From: Pseudomonadota bacterium
GTDB lineage: Bacteria; Tectomicrobia; Entotheonellia; Entotheonellales; Entotheonellaceae
Assembly: GCA_005777235.1 (NCBI GenBank)
Contig: SXND01000083.1
Location: 16,304-80,303 of the forward strand
Length of the DNA stretch: 64,000 nt
Direction of reading: 5' to 3'
Within the stretch, counting starts at the first letter, position 1. The number at the start of each line of letters is the position of its first letter. The notes beneath the pieces are model-generated. The model had not been told where the DNA came from and did no database searches. It saw nothing but the letters and a program-made list of their open reading frames with translations. A program made the translations under genes and the position numbers. Positions 51,779-63,890 of this stretch are shown in pieces.

Positions 51779-54140
51779 GCACCTCCCAGAAATCGGGCGT
51801 AGACGCCGTCGGTGGCCATTCTCCAGCGTCGCGCATGGTGCTCAACTCCACGAACAGATTCCCCCAGTTATCAGGCGTGCCGCGGCGCAGCGTGGCCACC
51901 GCTTCATCGAACGGCATGTCGCGGCGTCCAGCGAGCAGGAGCGCCGGGAACGTGCCCCGGTCGCGGTCATCGCAGTTGCAGAGTTCATGATCTTGGAAAT
52001 ACTTGACGAGATCCTGACGGTGCACCCCGGCGAGCTGTTCGAGATCCCCCCAATGAAACGTGGCGTCATCGTTGCACTCGTCCATGAGGTCAGCAATCGC
52101 CTCTACGAGGCCCATGGCGTCCTCCTCCGTAGGGGTTTCCACCGCCACCACTGACAGCACCCGCACGTTGACTTCCTGGCCCTTGCTGAGCAGCTCTTGG
52201 AGCAAGTGCGCGCGGCACCACTCGGCAATAATCCGCAGCAGTGTCACGGTGTCCGCCGTCGTGCGCCACGGCGTCTGGATGATCCAGCCCAGCACCAGGA
52301 ACCAGGCCTCATGGCCACTGCGGTACTCTGACGGTAGCAAGGCTTCGAGCACGGTCTGGCGCGGGCTGAGGCGTAGCTGCTGCCGGACCAAATCATCAAG
52401 CTGATGCAGCGGAGCGGGGATGGTGAACTTGTGATAGATGATGACCTCGCGCTCGCGCTGGGTGTGCCGGAGATGCTGGCTGGCCGTTTCCGGGAACTCG
52501 GCAACGCGGCAGCCTGCGGTGCCCAGCGCCACGGCGTGATAGATGCGGCGCGTTTTATAGGTCGCAAAATCCTCTTTGGCCTGTAAAACGGCGGCGCGCT
52601 GCTTCCAGCGATCCAGCAGCAGATTGATCAGATCCGGCATGTCCAGCCAGCGTGGTGCGATGGTCTGCCAGGACGAATAGGCAGTCCAGGCGGCCAGTTG
52701 CCCATATCCGTGCTGGTGTAGAGCCAGCACAGGATCGAGCCGCGTACTGGCCGCAAACACGTGCTGCAACCAGTCCCGCGCTGCCCGCGCCGCCTGGGGC
52801 GCATTGGCGCGCGGATTGTACTGCAGCAGCACGGCTTTTGCCCCGACCAGGAGCTGCTGTGCCGGCGCGATGGCCTCCAGGCTGGTTTCCCCCAGCAGAT
52901 TCAACAGGACCACGGAGACCGAACGGGCCCGCTGCAGCACATCCGCCAGTGCTGACCAGGGGACACAGCCCGTACTGCCATCCAACAGCAGGCCGTCCCG
53001 TGAGGCCGGGCCGTAATAATAGAACAGCCGGGGCGAGCCTGTGCCCAGGGCGCTGTGTAGCTCTTCCGGCGTGCGAGCCAGCACTGGCGCCTGGGACCGC
53101 GGCCAGGCACGCTGAAAAAAGCCCTGCAGATCACGGCTATGCGCTGCGGCTTGCGGCCCGGCATCGTGGGCGCTGCCGAGCACGACTTTGCCAGGGAAAA
53201 AACATATGTGCGGCGACAAAGCTGGGAACCCGCGCTCGTCCGCCGCGTGCAACTCCACGGTCCACCCACCCTCGGCCAGGCGCGTGCCCTTATAGGAGAT
53301 CTTGTTCCAAGGTAGGGCGCAGAGGCGCGCATCGTCGGTCCGCAGGTGCACCCGGAGCTTGTGGCTGGTAGGACCTGCACTGGGCCGCCCACCAAAGGTG
53401 GCACCCATGATGGCCTGGCTAGTCGGTACGTCACTGCCGAAGAGGAGATCGAAGAGGTCTTCGCCCTCGATCAGGTCTGGAGGAGAGCCAAACAGCAGCT
53501 CGGGGCTGGGACAGCGCAACGCTGGGCGGATAAAATCCGGGTCTTGTGGCAGAGAAAAGCGGTGCTCCCACTGCCCGCGCTGCTCCCGCAGGGTGATGGC
53601 CAGCTCAAAGCGTTCTCCCGCAGGACGGGACGGCGCCGCGGGGCGGGCCGCGCTGGCAGTGAGCTGCTGTCCGACCCAATCGGCAAGTTTGACATAGAAC
53701 GTACTCTGCTGGGCTGGCGTGCATCTATCCAAGGACTCGTTGGGGGCATTGATTGACGCGTAGCCACTCAGGTCAATGCAATGTTGCTGCGGACTGTCGC
53801 GGTCGATGGTGACCTGTAAGGCTTCGTGCGATACCGGGGTCAGATACAGGAGGCCCAGTTTGAGCGCGTGGTGCTCAGCCTGGCGTAGCAGATACGGCAG
53901 TTCATGCTGTTGGATATAGCGTGAGGTGAAGAAGTGGTTGCTGATGAGCACAATGCCGATACAGGTGGTGTCCAGAGCCGCCAGGATATCCGGGTGGAAC
54001 TTCTCGCCGATGTCGATGTCCTGGGTATCGTACCACAGACGTTCCCTGATGCGCGGGACGGCCTGGAGCGCCGGGAGCACCGCCTGCAGGCTCGCGGCAT
54101 CCTTGCGGCTGTAACTGATGAAGACCTTGCGTCGGGTCAT
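51765..54140 (-). CDS. TIR-domain protein with CHAT-like and helical C-terminal domains
   Basis: This 791-residue protein starts with a TIR domain (MTRRKVFISYSRKDAASLQA, WYDTQDIDIGEKFHPDI, TSRYIQQHELPYLL with the candidate catalytic Glu). Residues 250-480 resemble a CHAT peptidase fold (LCALPWNKISYKG...VNLNGE-like LLNLLGE). The His and Cys motifs (FSGHG, NACES) are replaced by YYGPAS and LLNLLGE, so it is probably inactive. A helical C-terminal half follows, perhaps an iSTAND-like oligomerisation part. TIR domains of bacterial immunity cleave NAD. The start at 54140 has GGAGG. Confidence 0.82.
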   Translation of the reverse strand: MTRRKVFISYSRKDAASLQAVLPALQAVPRIRERLWYDTQDIDIGEKFHPDILAALDTTCIGIVLISNHFFTSRYIQQHELPYLLRQAEHHALKLGLLYLTPVSHEALQVTIDRDSPQQHCIDLSGYASINAPNESLDRCTPAQQSTFYVKLADWVGQQLTASAARPAAPSRPAGERFELAITLREQRGQWEHRFSLPQDPDFIRPALRCPSPELLFGSPPDLIEGEDLFDLLFGSDVPTSQAIMGATFGGRPSAGPTSHKLRVHLRTDDARLCALPWNKISYKGTRLAEGGWTVELHAADERGFPALSPHICFFPGKVVLGSAHDAGPQAAAHSRDLQGFFQRAWPRSQAPVLARTPEELHSALGTGSPRLFYYYGPASRDGLLLDGSTGCVPWSALADVLQRARSVSVVLLNLLGETSLEAIAPAQQLLVGAKAVLLQYNPRANAPQAARAARDWLQHVFAASTRLDPVLALHQHGYGQLAAWTAYSSWQTIAPRWLDMPDLINLLLDRWKQRAAVLQAKEDFATYKTRRIYHAVALGTAGCRVAEFPETASQHLRHTQREREVIIYHKFTIPAPLHQLDDLVRQQLRLSPRQTVLEALLPSEYRSGHEAWFLVLGWIIQTPWRTTADTVTLLRIIAEWCRAHLLQELLSKGQEVNVRVLSVVAVETPTEEDAMGLVEAIADLMDECNDDATFHWGDLEQLAGVHRQDLVKYFQDHELCNCDDRDRGTFPALLLAGRRDMPFDEAVATLRRGTPDNWGNLFVELSTMRDAGEWPPTASTPDFWEVRDGR

Positions 54141-54331
54141 GCTTGCCTCCGTACCGAGCCCAGACGGATCGACTGTATGCGCTGCCTGAGACCTGTTTGC
54201 CCGATTGTCTAATGCCCACCGGGGTTTGTCAAGACAGGAGTACTCCACAGATGCCTGGCTCTTGCAACGTGCCGTGGGCCTGGTTATGCTCTGCCAGGCA
54301 CCCGTATGAACCGCCGTCTCGGAGAGGCACT

Positions 54332-54958
54332 ATGAGCGTTGTTGCAGCACCCGTCATACTGAAACTCACGCCAGAATTGGCTGGTATCCTGCTGTCGCCG
54401 GAGGAATTCGACGCCGTCGAGGCATGTGACGAGTTTTACAATTACGAACTTGTGCATGGAGTCCTTGTTGTCGCACCACCCCCTGACCCCGGAGAACGTC
54501 GACCAAACGATCGCTTAGGTTATCTGTTACAATCTTACCAAAACCATCATCCCCAGGGAGCAGCCCTCGACCTCACCTTGCCTGAACACCGCATCCTCGA
54601 TCTCGATAGTCGCCGCCGAGCTGATCGTGTGATCTGGACAGGATTCGGGGGCATCCCGAACACCCGCCGCGACCAACCCACTATCGTGATCGAGTTTGTG
54701 TCGGCCAGTAAGCGCGACTTTCAGCGCGATTATGTCACCAAGCGTGACGAATACTTGCAGGCTGGTGTTCTGGAATACTGGATTATTGACCGCTTTCGGC
54801 CTCGCATGACGGTCGTGCGGGGTGGGACGGAGCCGGTAACGGAGATCATCATCAACGAGCAGGACACCTACACCACGCCCCTGCTGCCCGGGTTTGTGCT
54901 GCCGCTGGCCCAACTCCTGGCCGTGGCCGATGCCGTCAAAGCCGCCGAGCACGCATAG
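54332..54958 (+). CDS. Uma2-family (DUF820) PD-(D/E)XK endonuclease-like protein
   Basis: This 208-residue Uma2 protein has LLSPEEFDAVEACDEFYNYELVHGVLVV, the nuclease core RRRADRVIWTG, PTIVIEFVSASKRDFQRDYVTKRDEYLQAGVLEYWIID, and LPGFVLPLAQLL. The D...ExV..S..(R)D pattern is the PD-(D/E)XK fold. The family is expanded in cyanobacteria and similar genomes; its role is unknown. GGAGAGG precedes the ATG. It is divergent from the TIR gene. Confidence 0.85.
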   Translation: MSVVAAPVILKLTPELAGILLSPEEFDAVEACDEFYNYELVHGVLVVAPPPDPGERRPNDRLGYLLQSYQNHHPQGAALDLTLPEHRILDLDSRRRADRVIWTGFGGIPNTRRDQPTIVIEFVSASKRDFQRDYVTKRDEYLQAGVLEYWIIDRFRPRMTVVRGGTEPVTEIIINEQDTYTTPLLPGFVLPLAQLLAVADAVKAAEHA

Positions 54959-54997
54959 CCGGGTAGTGGGCTATTGTGGCGCACCCCGCGCCCCATC

Positions 54998-55055
54998 CCT
55001 GGGAGCGCGGGCGTCTCGCCCGCTCGGGAAGCGGCCAAGATGGCCGCGCTCCCAG
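54998..55055. repeat. REP-like extragenic palindrome
   Basis: CCCTGGGAGCGCGGGCGTCT and its right half (GGCCGCGCTCCCAGG) fold back on themselves, with inner GGCGTCTCGCC-type and GGCCAAGATGGCC dyads. It shares the GGGAGCGC/GCGCTCCC outer arms with the element at 50.7 kb. Confidence 0.5.
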
Positions 55056-55204
55056 GCTCATGCCACCTCTAGCGTAAACATAGCCCACTCCCCATAGCCG
55101 CCCCGGCTTGACATCCCCACCGGGCTCCTGTAGAGAATAGAGCGCCTGCGGCACGTTGTAGACCCCGGCGCTGATGTCCACCAGCTACCACAGAGGAGCG
55201 CTCC

Positions 55205-56560
55205 ATGGCACTGCCAAACGCGGCAGAGAGAACGCAAGCAGATTTGGCTCATCTCATCCATCCCCTGTCTCATCCCACGGACCATCAAGAGCCCCGCATC
55301 TGGGTCGAAGGCCATGGGGCCATGCTCAAAGACCTCAACGGCGTCGAGGTCATTGACGGTCTCGGCGGCTTGTGGAACGTCAATATCGGCCATGGCCGGC
55401 GCGAACTCGGCGCCGCGGCCATGCAGCAGATGGATACCCTGGCGTATTGCTCCTCCTACATCGGCGCCTCCAACCTGCCGGCCATTGCGCTGGCGGAACG
55501 GTTGAGCGGTCTGGTCTACCCGTCCATCAACACCTTTTTCTTCACCAGCGGCGGGGCGGAATCCACCGAGAGCTCTTTTAAGACGGCCCGCTTCTACTGG
55601 AAAACGCAGGGCAAGCCGGACAAAATCAAGATCATCTCGCGCATGCTGGGGTATCACGGCGTCACCATGGCGGCCATGAGCGCCACGGGCATCCCCGAGT
55701 ACTGGAAGATGTTTGAGCCGCGTGTGCCCGGCTTTGTGCATATTGCCTCCCCGTATCCGTATCGCTTCAACGGCGGCGATGCGCACACCAGCCAGGGCGT
55801 GGCGGCGGCAAATTTGCTCGAAGAGGCCATTTTGCAAGAAGGCCCGGACACCGTGGCGGCGTTCATTGCCGAGCCGATACAGGGGGCTGGCGGCGTTATC
55901 GTACCGCAGGATGACTATTTTCCGCGTATCCGCGCGATCTGCGATCAATATGACGTGCTGTTCATCAGCGATGAGGTGATCACCGGCTTTGGGCGCACCG
56001 GCACCTGGTTTGGCCTCGAACACTGGGGCGTTGAGCCGGACATCATGCAGTTTGCCAAGGGCATTACCAGCGGCTATATCCCCATGGGCGGTATTGGCGT
56101 GTCCGACACGATCAAAGCGGCCATGGACAACACGCCGCCGGACCAGCGCTGGATGCATGCCTACACCTATTCCGGGCATCCCACCTGTTGTGCGGTGGCG
56201 CTGGCCAATCTCGACATTATTGAGGGCGAAGGGCTAGTGCAGCGGGCGGCGGAGATGGGTAATCGGCTGCTGGAGGGACTGCATACGCTGGATGATCTGC
56301 CGGCAGTGGGCGAAGTGCGCGGGCTCGGCATGATGGCGGCAGTGGAGCTGGTGGCAGATAAAGCCACCAAGCAAGCGTTTCCCACGACCGCCAAGATGGG
56401 GGCGCAGATCCAGCGCGAGATGAATGCCCGTGGGCTGTATACGCGGGCGCGCGGCGAGGTCATCTGTCTGGCGCCACCGCTGGTCACCACGGCAGAGCAG
56501 ATTGACCGCATTGTCGACATCCTGCGTGAGGCGATTCCGGCGGCCACACAGGGGGCGTAA
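55205..56560 (+). CDS. Class III PLP-dependent aminotransferase
   Basis: This 451-residue omega-aminotransferase has GLWNVNIGHGRREL, FFTSGGAESTESSFKTARFYW, MLGYHGVTMAAMS, AFIAEPIQGAGGVIVPQDDYFP, FISDEVITGFGRTGTWFGLEHWGVEPDIMQFAKGITSGYIPMGG (PLP lysine in FAKG) and YTYSGHPTCCAVALANLD. It moves an amino group from a terminal amine such as putrescine, taurine or beta-alanine to pyruvate or a similar acceptor; which one cannot be told. Confidence 0.9.
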   Translation: MALPNAAERTQADLAHLIHPLSHPTDHQEPRIWVEGHGAMLKDLNGVEVIDGLGGLWNVNIGHGRRELGAAAMQQMDTLAYCSSYIGASNLPAIALAERLSGLVYPSINTFFFTSGGAESTESSFKTARFYWKTQGKPDKIKIISRMLGYHGVTMAAMSATGIPEYWKMFEPRVPGFVHIASPYPYRFNGGDAHTSQGVAAANLLEEAILQEGPDTVAAFIAEPIQGAGGVIVPQDDYFPRIRAICDQYDVLFISDEVITGFGRTGTWFGLEHWGVEPDIMQFAKGITSGYIPMGGIGVSDTIKAAMDNTPPDQRWMHAYTYSGHPTCCAVALANLDIIEGEGLVQRAAEMGNRLLEGLHTLDDLPAVGEVRGLGMMAAVELVADKATKQAFPTTAKMGAQIQREMNARGLYTRARGEVICLAPPLVTTAEQIDRIVDILREAIPAATQGA

Positions 56561-56602
56561 TTGTGGCTAGATATCCATGTCGTAAGTCCTACGCCAGTGC
56601 CC

Positions 56603-56664
56603 CCCTGGGACCGCCGGGCTCCAGCCCGGCTCCGGAAGCCACGCTGGAGCGTGGCGGTCCCAGG
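56603..56664. repeat. REP-like extragenic palindrome
   Basis: CCCTGGGACCGCCGGGCTCC and its right half (GCGTGGCGGTCCCAGG) fold together. The inner GAAGCCACGCTGGAGCGTGG arm is shared with the palindromes at 50.7 kb and the MITE copies. It lies between convergent genes, where it may end both transcripts. Confidence 0.55.
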
Positions 56665-56706
56665 AAACACCCTGGAGAACTGGCAGCGTATTGATGAAAC
56701 AGACAT

Positions 56707-57447
56707 CTAGCTCCCCGATGCTTGGCCGTCTTGCACGTCGACATCCGTGATCCGAAACGTCAACGTATACGGCGTCAGGCCAGACTCGGTGAGCAGCGTC
56801 AAAATGAAGCGAAATTCTCGGCCCTTGTAGGCCTGCCCCAGCGTTGGAGTGTTGCCACTCGTGGGCAGGAGAGGTTGCGGAGCGGTCGAGGTCGCCACTT
56901 CCCCGCCGGTGGAGCGCGACACGGTCAACGGGTTGAGCGACACACGCTCTACTGGCCGTCCAGAAGGCTGATACGCCGGATCAGGGGGCAGTCGTATATC
57001 CGGCTGCCCGGCATACGGCGAGAGCCTCGGCTGGCGTGCGGTGCGGAAGCCACCGGGGCGGACGCGGCCCTGAAACGCTTCGCTGGGCACAATGCGGGTG
57101 CCTTCCGCCGGCCATTCCGGTGTGCTAAACCAACCCGTGGCACTGGCATCAAGCACCGGACGGGTCTGGCCTAGCGGATCAATATAGCGCGTGCGCGCCC
57201 AGACAATGGTCACCGGTTGGGTGCCGATATTCATGACCGAGAGCTGCAAGACGCCGACTTCACTCGTGGGGGTGACACGCATGCGCACCCGAGCATCCTC
57301 GATGCCGTCGCTGCTGCCCCCTGCGGTAGGCAGCATGGTGTACTGATAACGAAAGTGATAGGCTGTGCCACAGCCACACAGGCTCACGCTGAGGAGGACA
57401 CCCCAGAGCCAGCGGAGACGCAAGACACAACCTGGAGCGAGCAGCAT
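56707..57447 (-). CDS. Predicted lipoprotein of unknown function
   Basis: The 246-residue product has a lipoprotein signal peptide (LRWLWGVLLSVSLCGCGTAYHF; acylated Cys likely in LCGC). A beta-rich domain follows (VRMRVTPTSEVGVLQLSVMNIGTQPVTIVWARTRYIDPLGQTRPV) and a proline-rich stretch. The beginning resembles surface-exposed lipoproteins of FixG/Ig-like fold, but the family is not recognised. Confidence 0.6.
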   Translation of the reverse strand: MLLAPGCVLRLRWLWGVLLSVSLCGCGTAYHFRYQYTMLPTAGGSSDGIEDARVRMRVTPTSEVGVLQLSVMNIGTQPVTIVWARTRYIDPLGQTRPVLDASATGWFSTPEWPAEGTRIVPSEAFQGRVRPGGFRTARQPRLSPYAGQPDIRLPPDPAYQPSGRPVERVSLNPLTVSRSTGGEVATSTAPQPLLPTSGNTPTLGQAYKGREFRFILTLLTESGLTPYTLTFRITDVDVQDGQASGS

Positions 57448-57547
57448 AGCTTCCCTTTCATGCGCTAAAGGCGTGCGCAGATAGTAGCACACGGCGCCGG
57501 CCCGAGCCGTAGTACTGACATATTTTTCCCACAGGAGGACGTGACGT

Positions 57548-59224
57548 ATGAGCGATCCGCTAAAACGCGAGAGTTACCGCATCACCGACGGCCCTGACCG
57601 GGCGCCCGCCCGGGCCATGCTCAAAGCCGTCGGCTTTACCAACGAAGACCTGGCCCGACCCCTAGTCGGCGTGGCGCATTCCTGGATTGAAGTGATGCCC
57701 TGCACGCTCAGCGCCCGCGATCTGGCCCAGCATGTCAAGGCCGGCATCCGCGCCGCTGGCGGCACGCCGATTGAGTACAACACCATCGCGGTCTCCGATG
57801 GCGTGTCCATGGGCACCGAGGGCATGAAAGCCTCCTTGATTAGCCGCGAACTGATTGCCGATTCGATTGAGCTGGTGGCCCGCGGTCATCTCTTCGACGC
57901 CGTGGTGGCGATTTCCGGCTGCGATAAAACCATCCCGGCCTCGGTGATGGGCCTGGCGCGTCTTAACTTGCCCTCCCTAATGCTGTACGGCGGCTCGATT
58001 ATGCCCGGACGCTTTCAGGGTAAAGACGTCACCATCCAGGACGTGTTTGAGGGCGTGGGGGCTTTTGCAGCAGGCACCATGACCGCCGCGGAACTTGACG
58101 ATCTGGAGAGCCATGCCTGCCCTGGCGCCGGAGCCTGCGGTGGACAATTTACCGCCAATACGATGGCGATTGCCTTTGAAATGCTCGGTATTTCCCCCAT
58201 GGGTAGCGCCGGCGTGCCGGCCATTGATCCGAAGAAAAACGAGGTGGCGTACGAGTGCGGTCGCTTGGTGATGGACTTGCTGCGTCGCGACCTCCGCCCA
58301 CGCCAGATCATCACGCGCCAGTCCATGGAAAACGCCATTACCTCAGTGATGGCCACGGGCGGTTCAACCAACGCCGTGCTGCACCTGCTCGCCGTAGCGC
58401 GTGAGGCGGGGGTGCCACTCAGTATCGACGATTTTGACCACATCAGTGCCCATACGCCCCTGCTGGCCGACCTCAAACCGAGCGGACGGTTTATGGCCTA
58501 CGATATGTACAAAGCCGGTGGCACTGCCGTGGTGGCACAGCGTCTGTTGCAAGCTGGCTTGCTGCACGGTGACGCGCTGACCGTCACGGGTCGGACCATG
58601 GCCGTAGAGGCCAATGCGGCCCAGGAAACGCCGGCCCAGGAAGTGGTGCGGCCTCTGGCCAACCCGCTCAAAACCACCGGGGGCCTGGTGATCCTCCGCG
58701 GCAACCTGGCACCGGACGGCTGCGTGCTCAAAGTCTCGGGCTATGCCAAAACCTCGCACTGCGGGCCAGCGCGGGTGTTTGCTTGCGAAGAGGACGCCTT
58801 CGCCGCGGTCCAGCATGGCCAGATCAACAAGAACGACGTCATTGTCATCCGCTACGAAGGGCCACAGGGTGGGCCGGGCATGCGCGAGATGCTCGGGGTC
58901 ACGGGGGCTCTGGTGGGCGCTGGCCTGTCTGATACCGTGGCGCTGATTACCGATGGGCGCTTCTCCGGGGCGTCACACGGCTTCATCGTCGGGCACATGG
59001 CCCCGGAAGCCTTCGTGGGCGGCCCCATTGCCCTGGTGCACGAGGGCGATATGATCACACTCGATGTGCCGACCCGACGCATTGCGATGGACGTCACGGA
59101 GCAGGAGTTGCAGGCCCGTCGGCAGCAGTGGCAGCAGCCCGCGCCTCGGTATACCTGGGGGGTGATGGCCAAATACGCCCGGCTGGTGTCATCCGCCTCG
59201 GAGGGTGCGTGTACCGCTCCGTGA
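57548..59224 (+). CDS. ilvD: Dihydroxy-acid dehydratase
   Basis: This 558-residue IlvD catalyses the third step of valine/isoleucine synthesis. Iron-sulfur ligand segments are [17 protein letters not shown] and [20 protein letters not shown]. Further blocks are [40 protein letters not shown] and [16 protein letters not shown]. Length and motifs are complete. The downstream gene overlaps its 3' end by 16 bases. Confidence 0.94.
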   Translation: MSDPLKRESYRITDGPDRAPARAMLKAVGFTNEDLARPLVGVAHSWIEVMPCTLSARDLAQHVKAGIRAAGGTPIEYNTIAVSDGVSMGTEGMKASLISRELIADSIELVARGHLFDAVVAISGCDKTIPASVMGLARLNLPSLMLYGGSIMPGRFQGKDVTIQDVFEGVGAFAAGTMTAAELDDLESHACPGAGACGGQFTANTMAIAFEMLGISPMGSAGVPAIDPKKNEVAYECGRLVMDLLRRDLRPRQIITRQSMENAITSVMATGGSTNAVLHLLAVAREAGVPLSIDDFDHISAHTPLLADLKPSGRFMAYDMYKAGGTAVVAQRLLQAGLLHGDALTVTGRTMAVEANAAQETPAQEVVRPLANPLKTTGGLVILRGNLAPDGCVLKVSGYAKTSHCGPARVFACEEDAFAAVQHGQINKNDVIVIRYEGPQGGPGMREMLGVTGALVGAGLSDTVALITDGRFSGASHGFIVGHMAPEAFVGGPIALVHEGDMITLDVPTRRIAMDVTEQELQARRQQWQQPAPRYTWGVMAKYARLVSSASEGACTAP

Positions 59225-61131
59225 TACTCATGGGCCTCCTGGCCCTGTGGCTCGCGGGTTTCCCTGGGCAGGCGCTGGCGCAGATCACGATGGAAGCCCG
59301 CCTCGGCCTCCAAGGAACGCTGCGGCTGGGCAAGTGGAATGTCGTCACCGTCCAGGTGCACAACACCGGGGCACCTGTGATGGGGACGCTGGGCATCCGC
59401 ACCTGGCTCGGCAGCGAGGCACGTGGCGATTTGCATAGCATGACCTTGTCCCGAGCCATTGACCTGCCGTCTGGGGCGCGCAAGCGCCTCACCTTCGCGG
59501 TGCCGATCACCAGCATCGCCGATCTAGTCGACGTCAGCCTCCATGCCGGGGCGCAGGTGTTAGCTACCCAACGTCTGGACTTGCGTGAGGCTCTCCATGC
59601 CGAACAGGTGATTGTCGGTCTCACGCAGGATGTCAGCCTCGATTTTCTGGCCACGGTCTTTCGCCAGACGGCCACCCGAGTTGTCTATCTCCCACCCGCA
59701 GATATGCCACCGCACTGGAGTGCCTACGACAGCATCACCACCGTCGTCGTCAAGGGGCTGTCGCTGCAAGCCCTGAGCGAGGCGCAGCACACTGCCCTGT
59801 GTGCCTGGCTGGCCAACGGCGGCACCCTACTCGTCGCCGCTGACGCGCAGTACACCCTCCTCATGGAACCCCGCATGCGGGCCTTGTTACCCGTCGAGGT
59901 CACGGGCGTGCAGCAGGTCGCAGGCTTACCAGCCCTCGCCGCGGCCTACGACGCCCCCTTCCCTGAGACGCCCATCAGCATGGCACGCGCGCGTCTGACC
60001 CACGGTGAGATCCTCCTTGGCACACCCGAGGCGCCCCTGCTAGCGCAACGACGTTTTGGCACCGGGCGTGTGCTGTTTCTAGGGGTTGATTATGCCACGC
60101 CCCCCTTTGCCGCCTGGCCAGGACGCGCGGCCCTCTGGCGGACAATCCTCAGCACCCCGGATGCGGTAGATTTTGGCCGCATGTTTGCCGAACTTGGCAT
60201 GCTCGACGACAGCCACCCGATTGTCAAGCTGCTCGGGCGTCCCGTACTGGCGTTGCCCTCGCACCTTAAGCTCGGCGGCTATGTCCTGGCCTACTGCAGC
60301 CTGCTTGCCCTGCTATTCTGGCGCATGAGTCGCCACCCGGCCCGCGTCTGGCGCTATTGGGGCGGCGTGGCGCTGCTCATTGTGGCCCTAAGCGTGTATG
60401 CCGTTGGTCCCTGGCTGGAACAGGGCCTACAGCAGGAGGCCTTGTTCTTTGACGGCACCATTCTGGAAGTCCTGCCGGAGACTGACTACACCCATATGTC
60501 CGGGCACCTCGGCGTGTTTTCCGTGCGCGGGGGACAATTCGCCTTGCCCATGCAGCCACCGGACACCATCCTGCGGCATACCTTTACCCGTGGTGTGGGC
60601 CAGGCGGGCCAGCACCTGGAGGCCCACCTGGCGCCGGGCTTCACCCTGGACAACATTGTCCTGGCGCCGTGGGCCCTGCGGGTGTTCAGCACTGAGAGTA
60701 TGGTGCCGACCCCGCTCCGCATCGCCGCCCAGCGCCATGCCGGCGGTCTCACCGTGCAGGTGAGCAACCGTGGTACCGCAGCACTACACGGCGCCATAGT
60801 GGTGTCGCAGGGCAAGCTTTTCACGCTGGGACTGATCGCGCCCGGTGAGGTACTGTCGGACGAGATCTACCCCGCCCTGCATCACGCCGACAGTGCCCAG
60901 GAGTTGGCCTGGCGTGTGCTCCTCAAACTCCGTCCCGCCGCGACGGGCACCCGTGTGGCCTCTCTCCAGGAAGTCCTCTTGCAGCACTACTTCGGCGACA
61001 AGCGCCTGGCAGAAGCAAGCGCCATGCCCTTTCTCGCCGGGTGGTTCCTGGGGCCGTCGACGGTAGCGCCAAGCCCCGCGGTGGCACCCATGCAAGGGGT
61101 CACGCTCGTCGTCAGCCGTCTGACTCCGTGA
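59209..61131 (+). CDS. Exported membrane protein with a GATase-like periplasmic domain
   Basis: A roughly 640-residue protein with signal peptide ([22 protein letters not shown]) and N-terminal beta-rich domain ([27 protein letters not shown]). A domain with [16 protein letters not shown] and [18 protein letters not shown] resembles a class I glutamine-amidotransferase-like fold. Two adjacent membrane helices follow near residues 355-410 and then a second beta domain. GTG 59209, overlapping ilvD, is preferred over ATG 59230. It resembles proteins found with DUF58/MoxR systems, but no such partner is next to it. Confidence 0.65.
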   Translation: MYRSVILMGLLALWLAGFPGQALAQITMEARLGLQGTLRLGKWNVVTVQVHNTGAPVMGTLGIRTWLGSEARGDLHSMTLSRAIDLPSGARKRLTFAVPITSIADLVDVSLHAGAQVLATQRLDLREALHAEQVIVGLTQDVSLDFLATVFRQTATRVVYLPPADMPPHWSAYDSITTVVVKGLSLQALSEAQHTALCAWLANGGTLLVAADAQYTLLMEPRMRALLPVEVTGVQQVAGLPALAAAYDAPFPETPISMARARLTHGEILLGTPEAPLLAQRRFGTGRVLFLGVDYATPPFAAWPGRAALWRTILSTPDAVDFGRMFAELGMLDDSHPIVKLLGRPVLALPSHLKLGGYVLAYCSLLALLFWRMSRHPARVWRYWGGVALLIVALSVYAVGPWLEQGLQQEALFFDGTILEVLPETDYTHMSGHLGVFSVRGGQFALPMQPPDTILRHTFTRGVGQAGQHLEAHLAPGFTLDNIVLAPWALRVFSTESMVPTPLRIAAQRHAGGLTVQVSNRGTAALHGAIVVSQGKLFTLGLIAPGEVLSDEIYPALHHADSAQELAWRVLLKLRPAATGTRVASLQEVLLQHYFGDKRLAEASAMPFLAGWFLGPSTVAPSPAVAPMQGVTLVVSRLTP

Positions 61132-61230
61132 GCCAAGCTCCCACGGGTTGACACTATGGGCGCTGCGTTGTATGTTTTACTTCGTGTCTAAAGTACACAA
61201 ATGGGGACTCCGGCAGAAGGGGCAACGCCC

Positions 61231-63297
<2,067 letters not shown>

Positions 63298-63350
63298 AGG
63301 CGGGCAGAGCGATGGCCTGTGTGCCCAGTCGTTTTGCACCGTGCTGTAGG

Positions 63351-63791
63351 GCACTTGATGCCAATTAGTCGTCAAGCACGCCGTCTGGTAACTCTTGACG
63401 ACTACTCGTAGGGACAGTCGTCTCTAGCTGATGCTTGACGACATGATGTCAGAAAAACCCGCGGATAGACGTGCTCGACGACATACTATCACAAAGCATG
63501 GTGTTGAGTGGTACCTGACGACGGTCGGTCGTCATCGTGCCGCAAGAGCGATGCTCGACGACATACTGTCACAAAGCATAGGCGTTGAGTGATGCTTGAT
63601 GACAAGAGCAGGGAGATCCGCAGTGCGGCACGCCTGCACGGGTGTCGTCTAGCCTGGTAAAACATTGGGCTTGACAACCTCCTGTCGCATTCTGCATCAT
63701 AGGACAGTACTTCATGACTCCACAGCATAAAGCCAGGCCGTAGGTGGATGCTTGACGACTGGTGGACGTCGAGTGTCGGGATCCGAGGTGC
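63351..63791. repeat. Degenerate array with a motif every 40 bp
   Basis: The motif TGCTTGACGAC (variants TCGACGAC, CTGACGAC, TTGATGAC) recurs with TTGAC-type cores near 63355, 63395, 63435, 63475, 63515, 63555 and 63596, then in shifted phase near 63671, 63711 and 63752. Units at 63471 and 63551 are nearly identical over 38 bases (CGACGACATACTxTCACAAA). No gene is present. It could be a decayed tandem repeat or a series of protein-binding sites. Confidence 0.6.
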
Positions 63792-63890
63792 CCGACGTCT
63801 CCCGGTCGTAAAAGCCCGCTGCTGATGGTGCCGGATGATGCGGAGTCGTCGAATACAGAGTTCGGCGCCTGAAGGCGCGGGGGAGCACCC

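Noticed and set aside
63351-63791. CRISPR array
   Set aside because: The recurring core is only about 11 bases and degenerate, some between-core sequences are themselves repeated, and no cas gene is present.
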